Assembly (NCBI GenBank): GCA_964520905.1 | Contig: CAZFQL010000001.1 | Span: 1-64,000, forward strand | Length of the DNA stretch: 64,000 bases | Reading direction: 5' to 3' | Source: JAGVIE01 sp964520905 | GTDB taxonomy: Bacteria > Bacteroidota > Ignavibacteria > UBA10030 > SZUA-254 | In this document: positions 37,296 through 47,162 of the stretch, piece after piece | Layout of the letters: every line of letters begins with the position of its first letter | Numbering within the stretch: the stretch's first letter is position 1 | Notes under the pieces: model-generated | What the model was told of the DNA's origin: nothing | The model's input: only the letters and a program-made list of their open reading frames with translations | The model's database searches: none | Position numbers and translations under genes: made by a program

Positions 37296-37665
37296 AAAAT
37301 AGATTCGATGTTTTGTATTCGTTTTCCTAAGAGCGAGCGATATGTCTCACGCAAAGACACAAAGAAAGTAAATAGCGATGCGAAAATTATTTACAATAAT
37401 CACTTTGCATCTTTGCACCCTTGCTTGAAACTTTTAACAGCCCCTACAAGGAATTATATGGAGAGACCTCTGAAAAATTGTTTATAAGCCGTTGAAACGG
37501 TTAATCGTTAAATAGGTTTTTATTAACCCACGACTTAAGTCGTGGGTTACTGATAAAAAAAGAAGAATATAAACTGTTTCTCCAAAGAAGTCCTTCGGAC
37601 AACAGTTTTAGATTCAGCTATATAATAACATTTCAGATGTCTCATGGATTTGTTATTTTCTTTAC
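37296..37665. other. Intergenic region with palindromic repeats
   Basis: This 370-bp gap contains an imperfect inverted pair based on CGCAAAGACACAAAG (around 37350-37424), a CCGTTGAAACGG hairpin (37489-37500) and a perfect 26-bp palindrome (37524-37549). No gene is seen. Confidence 0.6.
37489..37549. repeat. Paired palindromes (REP/BIME-like)
   Basis: CCGTTGAAACGG is followed 23 nt later by a perfect 26-bp palindrome whose left half is TAACCCACGACTT. The combination looks like a dispersed palindromic repeat rather than a terminator, since neither strand has a T run after it. Confidence 0.55.
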
Positions 37666-39000
37666 TTATTCCCCGTACCGCTTCTTATAGAAATCGAGGA
37701 TTTCCTTTTTCTGCTCGTCGGTTAAGCCCTTCTTCCATTTATGAAATTCTGAATCCATTACATCTTTGGTAGACCCTTTTTGAATTTCCTCAGCGTCCGG
37801 AATGAACTTATTATAAAAATGTTTTGCCACTTCATAGAAACCATGCCACTGAGTGAAGTCGGGTCCCATCATCGAAGCGCCCATCCGTGCGCGCCGACCC
37901 TCATGATGCCACAGTTCATAATAAACCCATTCCAGATCTTCATCAAACGGAGTTTTGGTCAGCTTGCTGTTAGCATAAAATTTATCCATGATTGATTTAG
38001 CTGGTTTGCCGAACTTTTCGTTGTAGAGTTTTACCGCTTCATCGTATTGAGTGAAGAAGTTTTCGGTATGTTCTTTTGCGTGGCATTGCATGCAAACATT
38101 TTTCATTCTATCGCGACGTACATCTGCGCTGTCTAATTTTATTGAAACAGGCGGTCGAAGCGTCCAGCTAATTCTTCTGCCAACATCGTGGTTGACTTTT
38201 TGTGTTGGTGTTGCACTCATGTGGCATGTAACGCAGGTTGGTGCGGCTGTGTAATCTTTTCCAACCACCCACTCACCTTTTTCAAGATTCATAACGCCCG
38301 TGCTTCTAACCGCATTGAATTTTATTCCATGCTTTGATTCATTATAGATTTCCATTTGAGGATGGTCTGGACCCATGTGGCACTTTCCGCACGCTTCAGG
38401 TTGACGTGCCTGAGCAACAGAAAAGCTGTGCCGCGAATGACATGCAGTGCATGAGCCCTTACTGCCGTCAGGATTTACGCGCCCGATACCTGTGTTGGGC
38501 CAAGTTCGCGCATCTAACTTTCCGTTTTTATCAACTTGTACAACGCTTCCATGACATTGACGGCAACCGGAATTTGCCGCCGCAGCTCCTTCAACAATCT
38601 CACCAAGTATATTATCGAGAGAGCCGATAAATTGTGCACCCTTTGCATGATGACTGCCATCGGATTCTGCAACTTCCTGCTCGTGACATTGTGCGCAATC
38701 TTTTGGTGAAACAATGGTGGCAATACGTTTACCGTGATGTTCAAATCCATCAACATCGGCAGCTTCTGCTTTATGACAATCGTAACAGCCGACGCCATTT
38801 TGTGAGTGTTTGCTGTCTTTCCACATTTGTACAATGCTCGCCCCCATCCCTTGAAGTGAATGGCAGGTGATGCATGTTTTGCTTTCATCCTGCTGCGCTA
38901 AATTTTCCTTACCAGACATTGAATATCCATGAGTGAAAGCAACCATCAGTAGAAATGCTAACACCATTGACATTCCAAGAATAATTTTCAAAATTCTCAT
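37666..39000 (-). CDS. Octaheme cytochrome c, hydroxylamine oxidoreductase (HAO)-like
   Basis: This 444-aa exported protein has eight CXXCH sites and the HAO-family segments HPQMEIYNESKHGI, ELWHHEGRRARMGASMMGPDF and QWHGFYEVAKHFY. HAO-family enzymes interconvert hydroxylamine with nitrite, NO or ammonia. In the oxidative HAO a Tyr forms a cross-link to the catalytic heme. I believe the equivalent position here is Phe (in GPDFTQWHG), which would favour a reductive enzyme. The ATG at 39000 has GGAG at a good distance. The ATG at 39009 overlaps that site. A membrane-protein gene precedes it on the same strand. Confidence 0.82.
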   Translation of the reverse strand: MRILKIILGMSMVLAFLLMVAFTHGYSMSGKENLAQQDESKTCITCHSLQGMGASIVQMWKDSKHSQNGVGCYDCHKAEAADVDGFEHHGKRIATIVSPKDCAQCHEQEVAESDGSHHAKGAQFIGSLDNILGEIVEGAAAANSGCRQCHGSVVQVDKNGKLDARTWPNTGIGRVNPDGSKGSCTACHSRHSFSVAQARQPEACGKCHMGPDHPQMEIYNESKHGIKFNAVRSTGVMNLEKGEWVVGKDYTAAPTCVTCHMSATPTQKVNHDVGRRISWTLRPPVSIKLDSADVRRDRMKNVCMQCHAKEHTENFFTQYDEAVKLYNEKFGKPAKSIMDKFYANSKLTKTPFDEDLEWVYYELWHHEGRRARMGASMMGPDFTQWHGFYEVAKHFYNKFIPDAEEIQKGSTKDVMDSEFHKWKKGLTDEQKKEILDFYKKRYGE

Positions 39001-39036
39001 AATTATCATCTCCTTAATTAACTGAAATATTTTCTA

Positions 39037-39612
39037 CTACAATGTTTCAACTTTCTGCGTTTTCACAATCGCTGCGATTCCGAATCCTGCAAGTACCCAT
39101 CCTATAACCGCATCCATTACCCACGAGATTGTATAATCCATAGGATATCCCATCCAATTCCAATTGACTATATGTGAAACCAGAGATACAAAAATTCCTA
39201 ACACTCCGCAATAAGCAACACGTGCAAAGTAGTTCGATGATGCAGCCGTGCTTCGCGAAAGAAACCACGCCGCAAGATAAGATGAAATTATACTAATAAT
39301 AATTCCAACTATCATCTGACTCGCCATCATCGGCTCACTCCCTCCGGGATCGTATATGATCATGCCTACCGGACCTTGCTGGTATTTTTGCAAATATTCA
39401 TCCTGCAATGTCTGATCTTGTACTACCGGCATTGCCGGAAAAACGTAAACGCCTTTCTGATCCATGTTGATATGCATTGCAGATATGACAGCCTCTTCAT
39501 TATTGATATTACGGATGCTAGAAGTGTGGATTGGTAAGATGGTCCACGAAATCCATCCCCAAATGAATAAAATAATTCCCCCAACAAGAGCGCCGAGCAA
39601 TAATTGTTTCAT
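39037..39612 (-). CDS. Membrane protein upstream of the HAO-like cytochrome
   Basis: This 191-aa protein has a first membrane helix (residues 5-25), a periplasmic stretch of ~75 residues (INMDQKGVYVFPAMP) and three more helices toward the C terminus. There is no heme motif and no family I recognise. Gap to the cytochrome gene is 36 nt, so cotranscription and a shared function (anchoring or assembly) are plausible but inferred. Confidence 0.7.
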   Translation of the reverse strand: MKQLLLGALVGGIILFIWGWISWTILPIHTSSIRNINNEEAVISAMHINMDQKGVYVFPAMPVVQDQTLQDEYLQKYQQGPVGMIIYDPGGSEPMMASQMIVGIIISIISSYLAAWFLSRSTAASSNYFARVAYCGVLGIFVSLVSHIVNWNWMGYPMDYTISWVMDAVIGWVLAGFGIAAIVKTQKVETL

Positions 39613-39704
39613 GATGCTTTTCCTCTAATGTTTATAATGTTTATTTGGCATAATATAAGAAGGATTCTGTACAAGATAAAGAACAAAAATGCACGGGAAC
39701 CAAT

Positions 39705-40241
39705 TTGTTGAATGGTGATGTTAATAATATAGCTAATTTGAATATTTTAAATTTAAATCAATATATCTTGAAAACAGTTGAAAAATACGGAAAGAAAGCC
39801 AGTTTGGCGCTTAATTTATGGATTAAGTTAGCAAGAGCATCATCTACATTTAATAAGCTGACTACCGACAACATCCGTACATTCGGATTGACGGAACCTC
39901 AGTTTGCAGTGATTGAATGTCTTGGGCATCTTGGTCTCATGAACTTGAGCATTCTCTCAAAAAAGATGTTGGTCACCGGCGGGAATATAACATGTGTTGT
40001 CGATAATCTTGAAAAGGACGGATTGGTTGAAAGAATACCGAGCAAAAAGGACCGTCGCGCTATTCTTGTGCGGCTTACACCTCAAGGTGAGAAAAAGTTC
40101 GATGAAATTTTCATCAAACATGCGGAATATATTACTTCTGTCTCATCGGTTCTCGCCGAGAAAGAGCAGGAACTGCTGGCTGGTTTGTTAAAGAAGCTCG
40201 GTTTATCATTGCAGGAAATGCATTTAGGAAAGGTAAAGTAA
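39705..40241 (+). CDS. MarR-family transcriptional regulator
   Basis: This winged-helix repressor of about 157-178 aa shows LTEPQFAVIECLGHLG, the recognition region LSILSKKMLVTGGNITCVVDNLEKDGLVER and the wing KDRRAILVRLTPQGEK. The start is uncertain: TTG at 39705 gives 178 aa, but TTG at 39768 (LKTVEKYGKK) fits the family length better. It is divergent from the HAO-like operon and lies 8 nt before the flavin reductase gene, its likely targets. Confidence 0.85.
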   Translation: MLNGDVNNIANLNILNLNQYILKTVEKYGKKASLALNLWIKLARASSTFNKLTTDNIRTFGLTEPQFAVIECLGHLGLMNLSILSKKMLVTGGNITCVVDNLEKDGLVERIPSKKDRRAILVRLTPQGEKKFDEIFIKHAEYITSVSSVLAEKEQELLAGLLKKLGLSLQEMHLGKVK

Positions 40242-40249
40242 AATACCCG

Positions 40250-40822
40250 ATGGATGAAAAATTAAAAGTTGTTGCAATATCGGGTAGTCTCAGACAAGAT
40301 TCATTCAATCGAAAGGCGCTTCATATTGCAAAAAAATTTACGATAGAAGAAGGAATGAATGTTGAAGATATTGATTTGAAGAAACTCGACCTGCCATTAT
40401 ACAATGCAGACATTGAGTCGCGGGGATTCCCGGGGGCAGTAGAAATAATGCGTAAGATAGTTCAATCATCCGATGTTGTCTTAATCGCGTCGCCGGAGTA
40501 TAATCATTCGGTTACGGGTGCGCTGAAGAATGCAATCGATTGGCTCTCGACTAAAAATAATATTCTCGAAGGAAAGACAGCTATAATATTCGGCGCTTCA
40601 ACGGGTCCGTTCGGAACGCTACGCTCCCAGACGCATCTTCGCCAGATACTTACCGCCCTGAATGTATTCGTGCTTCAGCAGCCGCAGGTTTATATTCGTT
40701 TTGCGAATGAAGCGTTCGATGGTGATGGTAATTTGGTTGACATAAAAATTCAAAATCAGTTGAAAGAATTAGTCGTAAAATCTTTAAGCTTGGCACGGCT
40801 AACAAGAAGTTTAATTACATAA
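40250..40822 (+). CDS. NADPH-dependent FMN reductase
   Basis: This 190-aa flavodoxin-like reductase has the phosphate-binding loop ISGSLRQDSFNRK, LPLYNADIE and SPEYNHSVTGALKNAIDW, matching azoreductase/chromate/quinone reductases of the ChrR type. It follows the MarR gene by 8 nt, which suggests redox- or aromatic-responsive control. Confidence 0.88.
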   Translation: MDEKLKVVAISGSLRQDSFNRKALHIAKKFTIEEGMNVEDIDLKKLDLPLYNADIESRGFPGAVEIMRKIVQSSDVVLIASPEYNHSVTGALKNAIDWLSTKNNILEGKTAIIFGASTGPFGTLRSQTHLRQILTALNVFVLQQPQVYIRFANEAFDGDGNLVDIKIQNQLKELVVKSLSLARLTRSLIT

Positions 40823-40855
40823 TAAATGAATACAATAAACGAAAGGAATCACATT

Positions 40856-41446
40856 ATGAAAAAGCTGTTTTTGTTCACATTTGCCGCATTTTTTATAACG
40901 ATCACTGCTACATCGCAAACGGTTTGGAAAGTAGATACTGCACATTCGAAAGTTATATTTTCAGTCAGCCACATGGTCATCTCGGAAGTGACGGGACGTT
41001 TCAACGATTTTGATGCAACTATCGTTCAAACAAAGGATGATTTATCGGACAGCAAATTAACTGCAACAATAAAAACTAAAAGTATAAACACCGATAATGA
41101 AGGAAGAGACAAACACTTGCGGTCGGCGGATTTTTTTGATGTTGAAAAACATCCTGAGATTACATTTACGAGTAAATCTTTTGAAAAGACAGGAAAAGAC
41201 ACTTATAAAATCACAGGCGACCTTACGATGCACGGCATAACCAAATCGGCGGTGCTCAGCACAAAATATAACGGTCAGATGAGTGATCCGTGGGGAAACA
41301 CGAAAATCGGGTTCAAGGCGGAATCGAAAGTTAATCGAAAAGATTTTAACATCATATGGAATAAAACGCTTGAAGCCGGTGGACTTCTCGTTGGCGACGA
41401 AGTTGAAATCACAATCAACATAGAAATGGCGAAAGAGAAAAAATAA
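40856..41446 (+). CDS. YceI-family periplasmic protein
   Basis: This 196-aa exported lipocalin-like protein binds isoprenoid or polyprenoid ligands in known homologues. The mature part starts VWKVDTAHSKVIFSVSHM, the family hallmark, and continues with DLTMHGITK. ATG 40856 was chosen since AAAGGA lies upstream and the signal peptide MKKLFLFTFAAFF begins there. The in-frame ATG at 40826 would add 10 residues. It follows the flavin reductase closely. Confidence 0.92.
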   Translation: MKKLFLFTFAAFFITITATSQTVWKVDTAHSKVIFSVSHMVISEVTGRFNDFDATIVQTKDDLSDSKLTATIKTKSINTDNEGRDKHLRSADFFDVEKHPEITFTSKSFEKTGKDTYKITGDLTMHGITKSAVLSTKYNGQMSDPWGNTKIGFKAESKVNRKDFNIIWNKTLEAGGLLVGDEVEITINIEMAKEKK

Positions 41447-41464
41447 TTGTACGTTTGATATGTT

Positions 41465-42064
41465 ATGGCGACCAAGAAAGAAATAATCGATTCGTTCGAG
41501 TCAGCGTATCTGAATATGCCGTCATGGGAAACCGGCCGCCCTCAAAATGAGATAATAAAATTAGAAGCAGCGGGTGAGATACATGGCAGGGTCCTTGATG
41601 TCGGATGCGGTACCGGTGAAAACGTTCTCTACCTTGCGAAGAAAACATATGATGTGATTGGAATCGACGTCGTATCTGCTGCTATTAATAAAGCGCGTAC
41701 GAAAGCGCTGAGTCGTGAAATTCACGGATTGTTCCTTATACACGATGCACTGCATCTCGATGGACTTGGATTAATATTTGATACAATTATCGACTCCGGA
41801 CTCTTTCATGTATTTTCAAATGATGCAAGGGAAAAATTTGTATCCAACATTCGTCATGCATTGTGTATCGGCGGAACTTACCTGATGATATGTATCAATG
41901 AAAACGAACCACCGGGATGGGGACCTCGAAGAGTGACACGTGAGGAGATAAAAAGTGTTTTTAGCAATGGATTCATGATTAATTATATTAAAGAAGCCGA
42001 ATTTCAGACTAATCGTCCGCAGGGCAGTGTAAAGGCATGGCTTTCTTCAATAACAAAATTATAG
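41465..42064 (+). CDS. Class I SAM-dependent methyltransferase
   Basis: This 199-aa enzyme has SAM motif I VLDVGCGTGENVLYLAKK and an acidic IGIDV strand. The N-terminal MPSWETGRPQ segment resembles thiol- or small-molecule methyltransferases. Substrate unknown. It lies 18 nt after the YceI gene. Confidence 0.82.
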   Translation: MATKKEIIDSFESAYLNMPSWETGRPQNEIIKLEAAGEIHGRVLDVGCGTGENVLYLAKKTYDVIGIDVVSAAINKARTKALSREIHGLFLIHDALHLDGLGLIFDTIIDSGLFHVFSNDAREKFVSNIRHALCIGGTYLMICINENEPPGWGPRRVTREEIKSVFSNGFMINYIKEAEFQTNRPQGSVKAWLSSITKL

Positions 42065-42211
42065 AAATTCAAATCCATTAACCTATAATTTTCCAAAGAA
42101 ACCGGGTAAATAGTCTATTTTATAGGGCAAAGCACGCCCTTCCTCGCAGTCTTTTCTTCTAAAATCTTCTTATATTAAAGTATCTAAAAAAGACAACCCA
42201 TAATCACAAGA

Positions 42212-42712
42212 ATGAATTCGATTCTACGCCGTAGAAGTATTCGGCAGTATACAGGACAAAAAATACAAGACGAGCATATAAAGAAAATTTTGGAAGCAGC
42301 AATGTGCGCGCCATCGGCTGGGAACGAAAAGCCGTGGCATTTCATCGTCGTCAAGGATGCTCAAATGCTCGAAAGACTTTCTCAAACTCATCGCCATGCA
42401 TCAATGATTAAACAAGCCGCCGCCGCCATTGTGGTTTGCGGCGATCTGAATAGTGAAATAAAAAAAGGTATGTGGATTCAGGATTGTTCTGCCGCGACAG
42501 AGAATATTCTGATTGAAATTGAAGAATTAAATCTTGGGGCTGTTTGGGTTGGCGTCTATCCAAGAGAAGACCGTGTTGGGTATGTGAAGAACCTGTTTAA
42601 TCTTTCTAACTACATCATTCCGCTCTCAATTGTTTCGGTTGGATATCCGGCGGAACACTTCGAACCCATAAGCAGGTTTGATAAATCACGGATTCACTAT
42701 GAACGATGGTAA
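42212..42712 (+). CDS. Nitroreductase-family flavoprotein
   Basis: This 166-aa FMN-dependent oxidoreductase shows RRSIRQYTGQKI, AAMCAPSAGNEKPWHFIVV and the late GAVWVGVYP segment. Family members reduce nitroaromatics, quinones or flavin. The exact substrate is unknown. It is a single gene with a 147-bp gap upstream. Confidence 0.9.
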   Translation: MNSILRRRSIRQYTGQKIQDEHIKKILEAAMCAPSAGNEKPWHFIVVKDAQMLERLSQTHRHASMIKQAAAAIVVCGDLNSEIKKGMWIQDCSAATENILIEIEELNLGAVWVGVYPREDRVGYVKNLFNLSNYIIPLSIVSVGYPAEHFEPISRFDKSRIHYERW

Positions 42713-42834
42713 ACCGGATTGTGTTGATTGAAGAGAATATGAATCAATGCATAAAAAGTAAGCAACAACAATAAGGCTAAATTGTAGAAAATCCCAACGT
42801 GTGACGAAGATATTTTTATAAAAGGATAACGATC

Positions 42835-45060
42835 ATGTTTAAAATTACCGCATCAATGTTTTTGTTCTTGTCGCTTGCGATCACGCACTGTGTATATGCC
42901 CAGATTGGATTTCGGTTGGGGGCGGACTCAGCCGATTACGGGAAAGATCTTGCACTTGATAAAAATGGTAATATTATTGTTGCCGGGCAATTCAGTGGAA
43001 CGGTTGATTTCGATCCGAGTGCGAGCACGCACACTCTTTCCTCGTTTGGAAACACCGATAACTTTATTGCGAAATATAATGCAGATGGAGTTTATTTGTG
43101 GGCGATTGGTTTTGGAAGCAATGGATTCGATGCCCCCAGTACGATTGACCTTGATGAAAGCGGTAACATTTACATTTGTGGATATGTGTCCGGCTCAACT
43201 GACTTTGATCCCGGAAGCGGAGTAGCAATTCAACCATCTTATGGGTTGAAAGATGCCTTTGTTGCAAAGTATGATTCGAATGGACAGTATCTCTGGGCAC
43301 ATATATTCGGTGCCGAGCTGGATGACCAGGCGAATGATATAAAAATTGATAAGAATGGCGCAATCAGTCTAACTGGTGCATTTCGGGACACAGTTGATTT
43401 CGATCCGGGCACAGGAAGCACCAATCTTATTAGCAGGGGCGGAGAAGATGTCTTTATTGCCAGGTATAATACAACCGGGGATTATCAGTGGGCGGTGAAT
43501 ATCGGAACAATTAACGATGATCAGGGAATGGCAATTGAGGTTGACACGGCCGGCTACTCTTACGTAAGCGGATTTATGTGGCGAGAAGAAATTATCCCGA
43601 AAGATTCAACGAGGATAATCACTGGGCCCCAAACTACAATAGACATATTTCTTGTTAAATGTTCTTTGAGCGGATCAGTTTTATTTACGAGGCGGATGGG
43701 AGGTAACGGGATAAATCAAACTGCGCCCGGCGGAATTATTCTCGATGCTGTGGGAAATGTTTATATCACAGGTGGATTTAGCGACACTGTCGATTTTAAT
43801 CCGGGACCCGGGATTGCTAATTTAGTAAGCCATGGCAAAGAAGATGTTTTTGTTGCGAAATATACATCTCAGGGAAACTTTCAGACATGTTTTAGCTTTG
43901 GAGGCTCTGAGCAAGATCGGGCAAGTAAAATTGTTGTTGATGGAGACGGCTATATCTTCATCTCGGGATGGTTCAAAGGTGCTGTTGACTTTGATCCCGG
44001 GGATGGTATATTCCTATTAAATTCTCATGGCACAAACGGGGCGAGTGATATATTTATAGCAAAATTCAATTCAGTTGGTTACATCCTTTGGGCTGACGGT
44101 GTAGGGGCGGTGACCTCGAATCCGAACGATCTAAGCCTTGCTGCTTCTCTGGCACTTGATGGTTTAAGTAATTGCTATGTAACAGGTAAATTTTACCACA
44201 CAGCAGACTTTGATCCTACCAGCGGAGTGATGAATTTTGTCAGCGCGGGATCGTCTGATATTTTTATTATTAAGATGAATAGTGATGGCACGCTCTGGAC
44301 TTTTCTCAATGCGCCGATTATCAATATATCACCAAAAAGCTTAAACATAGGTTATGTCTTTGTCGATTCGATCAAGCAAGGCGCATTTAATGTTTACAAT
44401 TTTGGAGATGTAAACCTTGTAATTTCATCAGTCTCTTCAACTAATCAGAAATTTTCAGTTACACCATTAAGTACAACCATTATTCCATTGGAGGCAGGGG
44501 AGTTTACTGTAACTTTCGCCCCGACAGATTCCGGATATCAAATAGGCTGGATAATATTAGATCATAATGGAAATAACGATAAAGATAGTGTAATGGTTAA
44601 CGGTTGGGGCGTAGGGTATCTTGATCGTTCGGCCGTCGAGTTGTCTGCTGGCTGGAATATGATTTCTATTCCGTTGGTAGTGGGGAATGGCAGCAAAACC
44701 TTTTGGTTCCCAACAGCTAAGTCGGATGCGTTCGCGTTCACAGTAACCGGATATCTTAGCGTCGATACACTAAAGCCTGGTGTCGGTTATTGGTTGAAGT
44801 ACGATTCATCCCGGACCATAATAATTTCGGGGCAGGCAAGAAACGAAGACACTCTCAATGTAATGATTGGATGGAATTTAATCGGTTCTCTGACTTATCC
44901 GGTCTCTACAAGTTCAATAATACAGATTCCGCCGGACATTATTATGTCTAGTTTTTATGATTTCTCTGGTAGCTATGGAATTGCTTCAACATTACTGCCG
45001 GGCAGAGGATATTGGGTGAAAGTAAATCAAGCCGGCAAGCTTATTCTTTCGGCGCCATGA
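42835..45060 (+). CDS. Secreted SBBP beta-propeller protein with paired GWN module
   Basis: This 741-aa protein has a signal peptide (1-22) and about seven SBBP-type propeller repeats, each with a VDFDPG or DFNPG core and a FIAKYN strand (residues ~25-480). An HYDIN/choice-of-anchor-like Ig fold (~485-590) and a C-terminal module with GWNMISIP, GYWLKYD, GWNLIGS and PGRGYWVKVNQAGKLILS follow. The same module occurs in the protein at 52725-55496. This one stops right after the module and lacks the T9SS sorting domain the other carries, so its surface export is uncertain. Confidence 0.8.
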   Translation: MFKITASMFLFLSLAITHCVYAQIGFRLGADSADYGKDLALDKNGNIIVAGQFSGTVDFDPSASTHTLSSFGNTDNFIAKYNADGVYLWAIGFGSNGFDAPSTIDLDESGNIYICGYVSGSTDFDPGSGVAIQPSYGLKDAFVAKYDSNGQYLWAHIFGAELDDQANDIKIDKNGAISLTGAFRDTVDFDPGTGSTNLISRGGEDVFIARYNTTGDYQWAVNIGTINDDQGMAIEVDTAGYSYVSGFMWREEIIPKDSTRIITGPQTTIDIFLVKCSLSGSVLFTRRMGGNGINQTAPGGIILDAVGNVYITGGFSDTVDFNPGPGIANLVSHGKEDVFVAKYTSQGNFQTCFSFGGSEQDRASKIVVDGDGYIFISGWFKGAVDFDPGDGIFLLNSHGTNGASDIFIAKFNSVGYILWADGVGAVTSNPNDLSLAASLALDGLSNCYVTGKFYHTADFDPTSGVMNFVSAGSSDIFIIKMNSDGTLWTFLNAPIINISPKSLNIGYVFVDSIKQGAFNVYNFGDVNLVISSVSSTNQKFSVTPLSTTIIPLEAGEFTVTFAPTDSGYQIGWIILDHNGNNDKDSVMVNGWGVGYLDRSAVELSAGWNMISIPLVVGNGSKTFWFPTAKSDAFAFTVTGYLSVDTLKPGVGYWLKYDSSRTIIISGQARNEDTLNVMIGWNLIGSLTYPVSTSSIIQIPPDIIMSSFYDFSGSYGIASTLLPGRGYWVKVNQAGKLILSAP

Positions 45061-45154
45061 TATTCACGAATTAGAATGACATGATTTTCATAGTCGTCCA
45101 CCCGACAAGCGTTTACGTATTGCGATTGTATAGTCAAGCTAACTCATTAACGCA

Positions 45155-47020
45155 ATGGCAATGAACGATTATACTAAATCAAACTCTCTTTCCGAAGTTC
45201 ATCGCTCTGTCTCAATTCCGAAAAATGTAGGAACATTTAAGCGTTTCTTCGCATTCCTCGGTCCCGCGTATCTGGTAAGTGTGGGATACATGGATCCTGG
45301 CAACTGGGCAACAGATCTTGAAGGAGGTGCGCGGTTCGGTTATTCTCTCATCTGGGTTTTGTTGATGTCGAATCTGATTGCTGTTTTACTGCAAACGCTT
45401 TCGGCAAGATTGGGAATAGTTACCGGCAGAGACCTTGCGCAGGCGTGTCGCGAGAATTACCCAAAACCAGTAGCTTTCATTTTATGGGTGCTGTGCGAGA
45501 TTGCAATTGCCGCTTGTGATCTTGCCGAAGTTCTCGGCACGGCTATCGGCTTGAATCTTTTATTGAATGTTCCACTCTTGTACGGCGTTATCATTACAGG
45601 TTTCGATACTTTCCTTTTTCTTATCATTCAAAATTTTGGAATCAGAAAAGTTGAAGCGTTTATCGTTATGCTGATTTCGACAATCGGATTGTGTTTCGGT
45701 ATCGAAATCTTTTTAGCGGAACCGGTGTGGGGAGAAGTTGCTAAAGGATTTGTTCCCCATCTGACTTCCGAGAGTTTATATGTTGCAATTGGAATTCTCG
45801 GCGCCACGGTAATGCCGCATAATCTTTATCTTCACTCTGCGCTCGTCCAAACGCGAGATGTATGCGAAACGGATGAATGTAAAAAGCAGGCATGTCGGTG
45901 GAACCTTCTCGATACATCAATCGCGCTCAATGCTGCATTCTTCGTGAATGCGGCGATCCTCATAGTTGCCGCTTCGGTTTTCTATAAAAACGGAATCATT
46001 GTAACAGAAATCCAGCAAGCGCACCATCTCCTTACACCTCTGCTTGGCACAACAATAGCCAGCACGCTCTTTGCGCTTGCCCTTATTTCTGCCGGACAAA
46101 GCTCAACGCTAACCGGTACGCTCGCGGGTCAGATAGTTATGGAAGGATTTCTCCAATTCAAAATGCGCCCAGTTATTCGTCGGCTCATGACACGTATGCT
46201 TGCAATTGTTCCCGCTGTGATTGTTCTTTCAGTAAAAGGCGACGAGGGATCGTACGGACTTCTTATCCTGAGTCAAGTTATTTTAAGCTTGCAGCTTCCG
46301 TTTGCTGTTGTTCCACTGATACATTTTACAAGCGATAAAATACGCATGAAACAATTCGCAAATAAGAGATGGGTTTTAATTCTCGCATGGACCGCGGCAG
46401 CAGTAATTATAGCGCTTAATGCAAGGTTGGTCTATGGCGTTTTATCAGAATGGATTGAAGCGGCGGGCAGCAATGCAATTTGGATTTGGATTTCAGTCAT
46501 ACCGGTTATTATCGGCTGTGCTGTTTTACTTTTGTATATGACATTTCCGAAATTATGGAGAAAAAGGAGAGAGGTTGCCATGCCAATTCCATCGCTTTCA
46601 CTTTCACATCAAACCTACACAAAAATTGGAGTTGCTTTAGATTTTGGCGGGATGGAAGAGAAAATTCTCTCTCACGCTCAATCGATCGCCGAGCATCATC
46701 ATGCCGCAATTTACCTTTTCCATGTTGTTGAAGGAGTAAGCGGACAGATTTTTGGGAAAGAAGCATATGATGATGAAGCGCGAACAGACAAAGAACATAT
46801 CGCCAGTCTTGCCGAACAACTTAGAACATTCGGATTCGAAGTTCATACAAATCTTGGATTCGGCAATGTTCCAAAACAACTCGTGAAACTCGCAAACGAA
46901 ACACAAATCGATCTCCTCATCATGGGTGGTCACCGCCACAGTGGATTGAAAGATATTTTGTTCGGAACTACAGTTCCGAAAGTTCGGCATGCGTTGAAAA
47001 TACCGGTATTGGTTGTGTAA
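45155..47020 (+). CDS. mntH: Nramp-family metal transporter fused to a UspA domain
   Basis: This 621-aa protein begins with an Nramp transporter of about 11 membrane helices (residues 28-470). Metal-site motifs are DPGN at 47-50 and MPHN at 220-223, typical for Mn2+/Fe2+ uptake by H+ symport. A universal-stress UspA domain follows from ~488 with the ATP-binding GGHRHSG and GTTVPKVRHALKIPVLVV segments. The fusion implies nucleotide-linked control of metal import. No Mn riboswitch is visible upstream. Confidence 0.92.
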   Translation: MAMNDYTKSNSLSEVHRSVSIPKNVGTFKRFFAFLGPAYLVSVGYMDPGNWATDLEGGARFGYSLIWVLLMSNLIAVLLQTLSARLGIVTGRDLAQACRENYPKPVAFILWVLCEIAIAACDLAEVLGTAIGLNLLLNVPLLYGVIITGFDTFLFLIIQNFGIRKVEAFIVMLISTIGLCFGIEIFLAEPVWGEVAKGFVPHLTSESLYVAIGILGATVMPHNLYLHSALVQTRDVCETDECKKQACRWNLLDTSIALNAAFFVNAAILIVAASVFYKNGIIVTEIQQAHHLLTPLLGTTIASTLFALALISAGQSSTLTGTLAGQIVMEGFLQFKMRPVIRRLMTRMLAIVPAVIVLSVKGDEGSYGLLILSQVILSLQLPFAVVPLIHFTSDKIRMKQFANKRWVLILAWTAAAVIIALNARLVYGVLSEWIEAAGSNAIWIWISVIPVIIGCAVLLLYMTFPKLWRKRREVAMPIPSLSLSHQTYTKIGVALDFGGMEEKILSHAQSIAEHHHAAIYLFHVVEGVSGQIFGKEAYDDEARTDKEHIASLAEQLRTFGFEVHTNLGFGNVPKQLVKLANETQIDLLIMGGHRHSGLKDILFGTTVPKVRHALKIPVLVV

Positions 47021-47162
47021 ATAATAGCGCTCAGCTTTTTATAGATTGCCTGGACAAATGGGCAATACATACGTTTGGCATCACTGCTTGATACTTTCAA
47101 TCAAGTTGCATATCTTAAGATTAGAAATCAGCAAAAACCAATAAGAAAAGGGTGATATTACA

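Noticed and set aside
37524..37549. The 26-bp palindrome as a terminator of the HAO-like gene
   Set aside because: No T run follows on either strand, and it sits next to another hairpin like other dispersed repeats in the window.
47075..47091. A TTGGCATC...CTTGA sigma54-like promoter before vapB
   Set aside because: The spacing between the GG and the -12 dinucleotide does not fit, unlike the site at 63074.
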